Source: Saccharomycopsis fibuligera x Saccharomycopsis cf. fibuligera
Lineage: Eukaryota > Ascomycota > Saccharomycetes > Ascoideales > Saccharomycopsidaceae
Length of the DNA: 64,000 nt
Reading direction: 5' to 3'
Assembly: GCA_001936135.1 (NCBI GenBank)
Contig: CP012809.1
Span: forward strand, 62,001-126,000
Each line of letters begins with the position of its first letter. Position 1 is the stretch's first letter. A program made the translations under genes and the position numbers. Below are positions 60,701-64,000 of this stretch, piece by piece. Under the pieces are notes generated by a model, which was not told the origin of the DNA, made no database searches, and worked only from the letters and a program-made list of their open reading frames with translations.

Positions 60701-62254
60701 GGTAGACATGATTCCATTGTTTCCAACAATGCTGGTATTGAATTTGCTATTGCTAATGGTCAGCATAATGGTCCACCATACGAAGAAGAGTACATGCATA
60801 ACTTATCCAAAGATCTTATTAATACCAATGAAACCATCTCTCCAGAACTAAATCAAATTCAAAGTTCAGAAATTCAGTATTTGAATCCACAACAGTCACA
60901 ATTCCCATTATCCGTTCCAGTGGAATTACCACATCAACTTGCTATTGAAAAATCTAGCGATGGTAAAGAAGTTTCAGTTGATACTACTACTGGTAGACCA
61001 GTGTTATATAGAAACATTTCACAAACATCTATTAATGCTAAAAGACAAGAAGAGGAAGAAGGTGAGTTCCACAAATGGGGGTTCTTTGTGCAACAACATA
61101 AACAGTTGTATCCTGATGAATCAGGTCCACCAAATCTTAGTGGACGTGCTTACACCAATAGCAATAATAACCCTGTGGTTCAACCTCAGCAGCAGCAGCA
61201 GCAGCAGCAACCGCTTCAACAACCAACTCAACCTCAGCCTCAGCCTCAGCCTCAGCCTCAGCCTCAAGCTCAACAACCACATCAACATCAACATCAGTAT
61301 CAACAATCACCATTACAGACCACCACAAATGCGTTAGACTCATTGTCCAGACAGGCAATGTCCACAGTTCCTGAAAAACCCTACCCTGAGAAAACCGTTC
61401 CTGATAAAGCCATTCCTGAAAGAGCATCCACGTTGAGTACTAGAAGCACCCCACCATCCACCATTGGTACACATTCCACCAATTCGTCATCAAGTGTTGG
61501 ATCTGCAGGAGCTGGTATTCCATCGTCGACTGTGACACCAAAATTACTCAGTTTGATTACTGGTGAACAACTAAGAAAAGCGGTCATAAAGGCTAAAGGT
61601 ATTAACTCTATCAATGAATTGATTGAAAAGGTGGAGCATAATTCGTATCAGCTAGATAGCATTTATCGGGTACCGGCTGAATACCAAGAAACTATTACCA
61701 CGGCAGAAAAGATGCCAATGAAGGCTAATAATAATACCAACGAGGCATTGAAGACTAAATATGCAAATGCTGCAGTGCATGCTGCTAAAGAGTCTCAAAA
61801 TATTGATAAGTCCAAAGTTGAAGCTGCTGAAGATGCATTGCAAAAGATCAAAAATCAGCAGCATCATCAGATTAGAGAAGGTAGTGGTAATAGCGAACTG
61901 CCAGAGCCAACAACGGCTACTACTGGTGATGCTCCTGATAATAATACTAATGCTAATGCTAATACCACTGGAGCAATACCAGATGGACATACTGTTCCAA
62001 GTACCGCTCTATCTGGTACTATTACTCCAGCAAATATTACGCCATCAACAAAACAACCAAGCAATGTTTATTATAATGACAACAATGCAAATAATGATTA
62101 TGATGATGGCGATAATGATGATTTGGAAAGTTTCAAGAGTATTGATTCAATGACTAACCAAGTTAATGATTTAACGTTTGAAGATCAAAAAGCAGTTGAT
62201 GAAACTTACGACAAGTTGCTTAATGATATGGTTAGAGTTAGATCCAACAAGTGA
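57296..62254 (+). CDS. Large LRR protein of the MHP1/GIP3/HER1 type with PP1-docking motif
   Basis: 1652 aa. The N-terminus contains VDWLFRGK, like the VGWL segment of S. cerevisiae Mhp1. Residues ~60-430 are low-complexity Gln/Pro/Ala/Ser. A conserved block then reads KRVIFDINDLKYDPPQQIPS and KKGNVLIPDDIIAETP (~449-485); its RVIF (450-453) is an exact RVxF protein phosphatase 1 docking motif. An RNase-inhibitor-like LRR domain follows (~625-1010; LEKLSLKNLMIDGEAW, LVKLDLSQTK, FNLDLDYDSIPEL), then helical and Gln/Pro/Asn-rich C-terminal parts. Relatives in S. cerevisiae include a Glc7-interacting protein (Gip3) and a microtubule-associated protein (Mhp1). Which one is orthologous is not settled. 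One uninterrupted frame. Confidence 0.8.
61232..61266 (+). repeat. (CCTCAG)n hexanucleotide repeat coding for Pro-Gln
   Basis: About six CCTCAG/CCTCAA units in the C-terminal low-complexity part of the large LRR gene, next to a CAG/CAA-coded Gln run. Confidence 0.85.
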
Positions 62255-62702
62255 AGGTTTGCGCTCTTGATTTCAATGGAAGTGTTCTTGTGTCTTTGTC
62301 TGGCCCCTCATTTTTTATTTTTAACGTATGGCAACCGCAGCTGAAATTAACTACAACACTGTCAATAGATAACGTCTCAGGGAAACTATAAAAATAATTG
62401 ATTCAAAAACTCCTCAATAATATGGTCTGAATGACGTTTATTTGCAGAAGTTCTAGTTCGTGATTACCCAATTCTTCTGGCTTTTTGACTTGTTGCATTT
62501 ATTTTCTATTTATTTATTCATTTTTCTTTTTGTTACTTTTTTTTCACCTTTTATTTTTGATTAATGATTTTAGACATGGTTTGAGAAAGTTGAAATAAGA
62601 ACGGACGGTATGTTTGGTGCACCCATGGGTTAATTTTCTTATCTTTCTCCTATCTTTTTTTTTTAACTTAGCTTATAAAGGTGATTAATTTATGTTATTC
62701 CT

Positions 62703-62735
<33 letters not shown>

Positions 62736-63660
62736 TTTTATTTTTTTTGACAATTTTGACTTTATGTTCATCGTTTTTCGTCATATCCTCTTTATATATA
62801 TATATCTATTGCCTTCTCATTTATAAATATTATTACTATCATGATTGTGCTTTCTCCATATTTTTGCTCGCTCGCGCATGTTTATAAACAACATGCTTAT
62901 CAATTGTTATTTTTTTTTTTTTTATTTTTTATTTTTTTTAATGAACCTCACTTTTCTCCGTGTATCCATCGTGGTATGCACTAATGGCAACACTGGTATA
63001 AACTTACAGATACCGGTTTATAACTAGACGGTAGCTATACCATTTTCTCGAATTTTGACTACTACTTATTCATGCCTTCACCTGTTTCTTTCCTATGACT
63101 CTCTCGCAAATTGCAGAGCACTTTTGCGGACCATTACTCGTATACACAATCCGATATATGGAGCTGATTGTGATCAAAAGTGTAAGCGCAATTTGCTGAT
63201 GCTGCCCTTGCAATGGCGGCGTGGCTGAACGATTAAACATGTTAATCAGGTGTTTAGAAACTGTTGTCCTGTTGACCTGATATTGAGATACCTAGAGCTT
63301 ATGAAAGACAACGTTGGTTCCAGATATGTATCCACAGACCTTTTTTCCATTGAGAAGGAGGCACAAATGCTGGGAAATGGGAATAGTCAGAAAAAAAAAA
63401 ATTTCTTTTTTGTTTCTCTCTTTTTAACATGTCGACATGCCTTTTGGTACAAAAAAACCAAAGGTAGGGGGTTTAACTAACGGATAACAAAAATACAATT
63501 AGAAGTACATTCAAAAAAATTGCACAGGAATTAAAGGGAAAAGAACTGTTTTTTGTACGTTACTTTGCGCAAAATAACATGAAGAGAATACAGTAACAGT
63601 GACGATGATGGGAGGACAACTATAACACTATAAAAAAAGAGGGACTAATGAAAGAAAAGG

Positions 63661-63692
<32 letters not shown>

Positions 63693-63853
63693 TAAAAAAT
63701 TGTGATTTTTAGATAGATGCAGATAAAACATTGAGAAAATGAAAAAAAAATGAGTTTTTATGAGAAATGTTGGAAAGTTATTAGTTAGCTGACTTAAATA
63801 CTAAATGACCACAACTATTGATAGAATATAACAAAGCAAAGCGCTTTCGACAA
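62255..63853. other. Convergent intergenic region between the large LRR gene and PMR1
   Basis: 1.6 kb of 3' sequence, very T-rich at ~62640-62760 and ~62910-62940, with an A30 tract at 63661-63690. A tRNA A-box-like GTGGCTGAACGATTAA at ~63229 has no matching T-arm. No gene supported. Confidence 0.5.
63661..63690 (+). repeat. A30 homopolymer
   Basis: Uninterrupted run of 30 A residues downstream of PMR1. Confidence 0.9.
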
Positions 63854-64000
63854 TTACACCATCAATGACGAGCCAAGTAATCTTTCATTATTAGTAATGA
63901 AAAACTTGAAAATTTCATCCGCCACAAATACACTTGAGGTAACCGCAATAATATAAATCATATCACCAAAATACAATGCTTCAGTCTGGAAAATGTTTTG
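63854..64000 (-). CDS. PMR1: Golgi Ca2+/Mn2+ P-type ATPase Pmr1, C-terminal end (partial)
   Basis: The last 48 codons of a gene running off the right edge on the minus strand, stop TAA at 63854-63856. The sequence NIFQTEALYFGDMIYIIAV followed by TSSVFVADEIFKFF matches the last membrane helix and cytosolic tail of SPCA-type pumps such as Pmr1 (FQTEAL...TSSV...DE). Pmr1 loads Ca2+ and Mn2+ into the Golgi. The catalytic part lies outside the window, so only the family can be judged. Confidence 0.75.
   Translation of the reverse strand, partial: QNIFQTEALYFGDMIYIIAVTSSVFVADEIFKFFITNNERLLGSSLMV

Noticed and set aside
63229-63330. Possible tRNA-Ser/Leu beginning at the A-box-like GTGGCTGAACGATTAA
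   Set aside because: No T-arm with GGTTCRANTCC follows, the anticodon stem does not pair and no acceptor complement exists.

Overview
The window is nuclear DNA of a budding yeast (Saccharomycotina). It holds conserved yeast single-copy genes, spliceosomal introns with GTATGT-type donors and TACTAAC-type branch sites, a tRNA with an intron after position 37, and long A/T-rich intergenic stretches with poly(A)/poly(T) runs. Leucine is written mostly as TTG. Reading the C-terminal two thirds of RAD3 I found no in-frame CTG, and the few CTG codons elsewhere lie mainly in poorly conserved segments. This fits a CTG-Ser1 (Candida-type) yeast, but it is an inference: no tRNA-Ser(CAG) lies in the window. 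If it holds, CTG should be read as Ser.

Layout. 1-4.4 kb: the tail of an unknown gene and a Ser/Ala-rich protein gene. 4.4-6.8 kb: RPL15, an intron-containing tRNA-Arg(CCG) and TIM21. 7.5-13 kb: two cell-wall glucan enzymes in tandem on the minus strand, a GAS1-type beta-1,3-glucanosyltransferase and a GH17 glucanase of the SCW4/SCW10/MP65 type. 16-21.6 kb: ADE17 and RAD3, with RAD3 starting in a 5-nt exon. 21.9-26.3 kb: a CENP-W-like histone-fold protein, spliced ARL2/CIN4 and KAP95. 28-33 kb: a PFK-2/FBPase-2 family protein with a broken phosphatase motif, CAF16 and LST7. 35-41.5 kb: a spliced CCCH zinc-finger gene (LEE1-like), GTF1 and a LYC1-like acetyltransferase. 42-49 kb: SPT15 (TBP), PKR1, a DAP1-like haem-binding protein, PRE8 (two introns) and ARC40. 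49-57 kb: NPC2, UBX4 (28-Gln tract), AIM45 and an LRR-RING protein. 57-64 kb: a 1652-aa LRR protein with an RVxF PP1-docking motif, and the C-terminus of PMR1 running off the window.

Most genes are unrelated housekeeping genes. Functional themes are cell wall (GAS1-like, GH17), Golgi/vacuole/lipid traffic (NPC2, PKR1, LST7, PMR1), mitochondrion (TIM21, GTF1, AIM45), proteasome/ubiquitin (PRE8, UBX4, LRR-RING), and chromatin/transcription/repair (RAD3, SPT15, CENP-W-like, CAF16). Four genes need splicing to restore conserved N-termini. I saw no transposon, LTR, virus, CRISPR array or plasmid element. The least explained items are the LRR-RING gene, the GC-rich palindromic island at 33.4-33.8 kb, a frame-shifted coding remnant near 30.1-30.4 kb, and the tRNA-half-like sequence beside tRNA-Arg.
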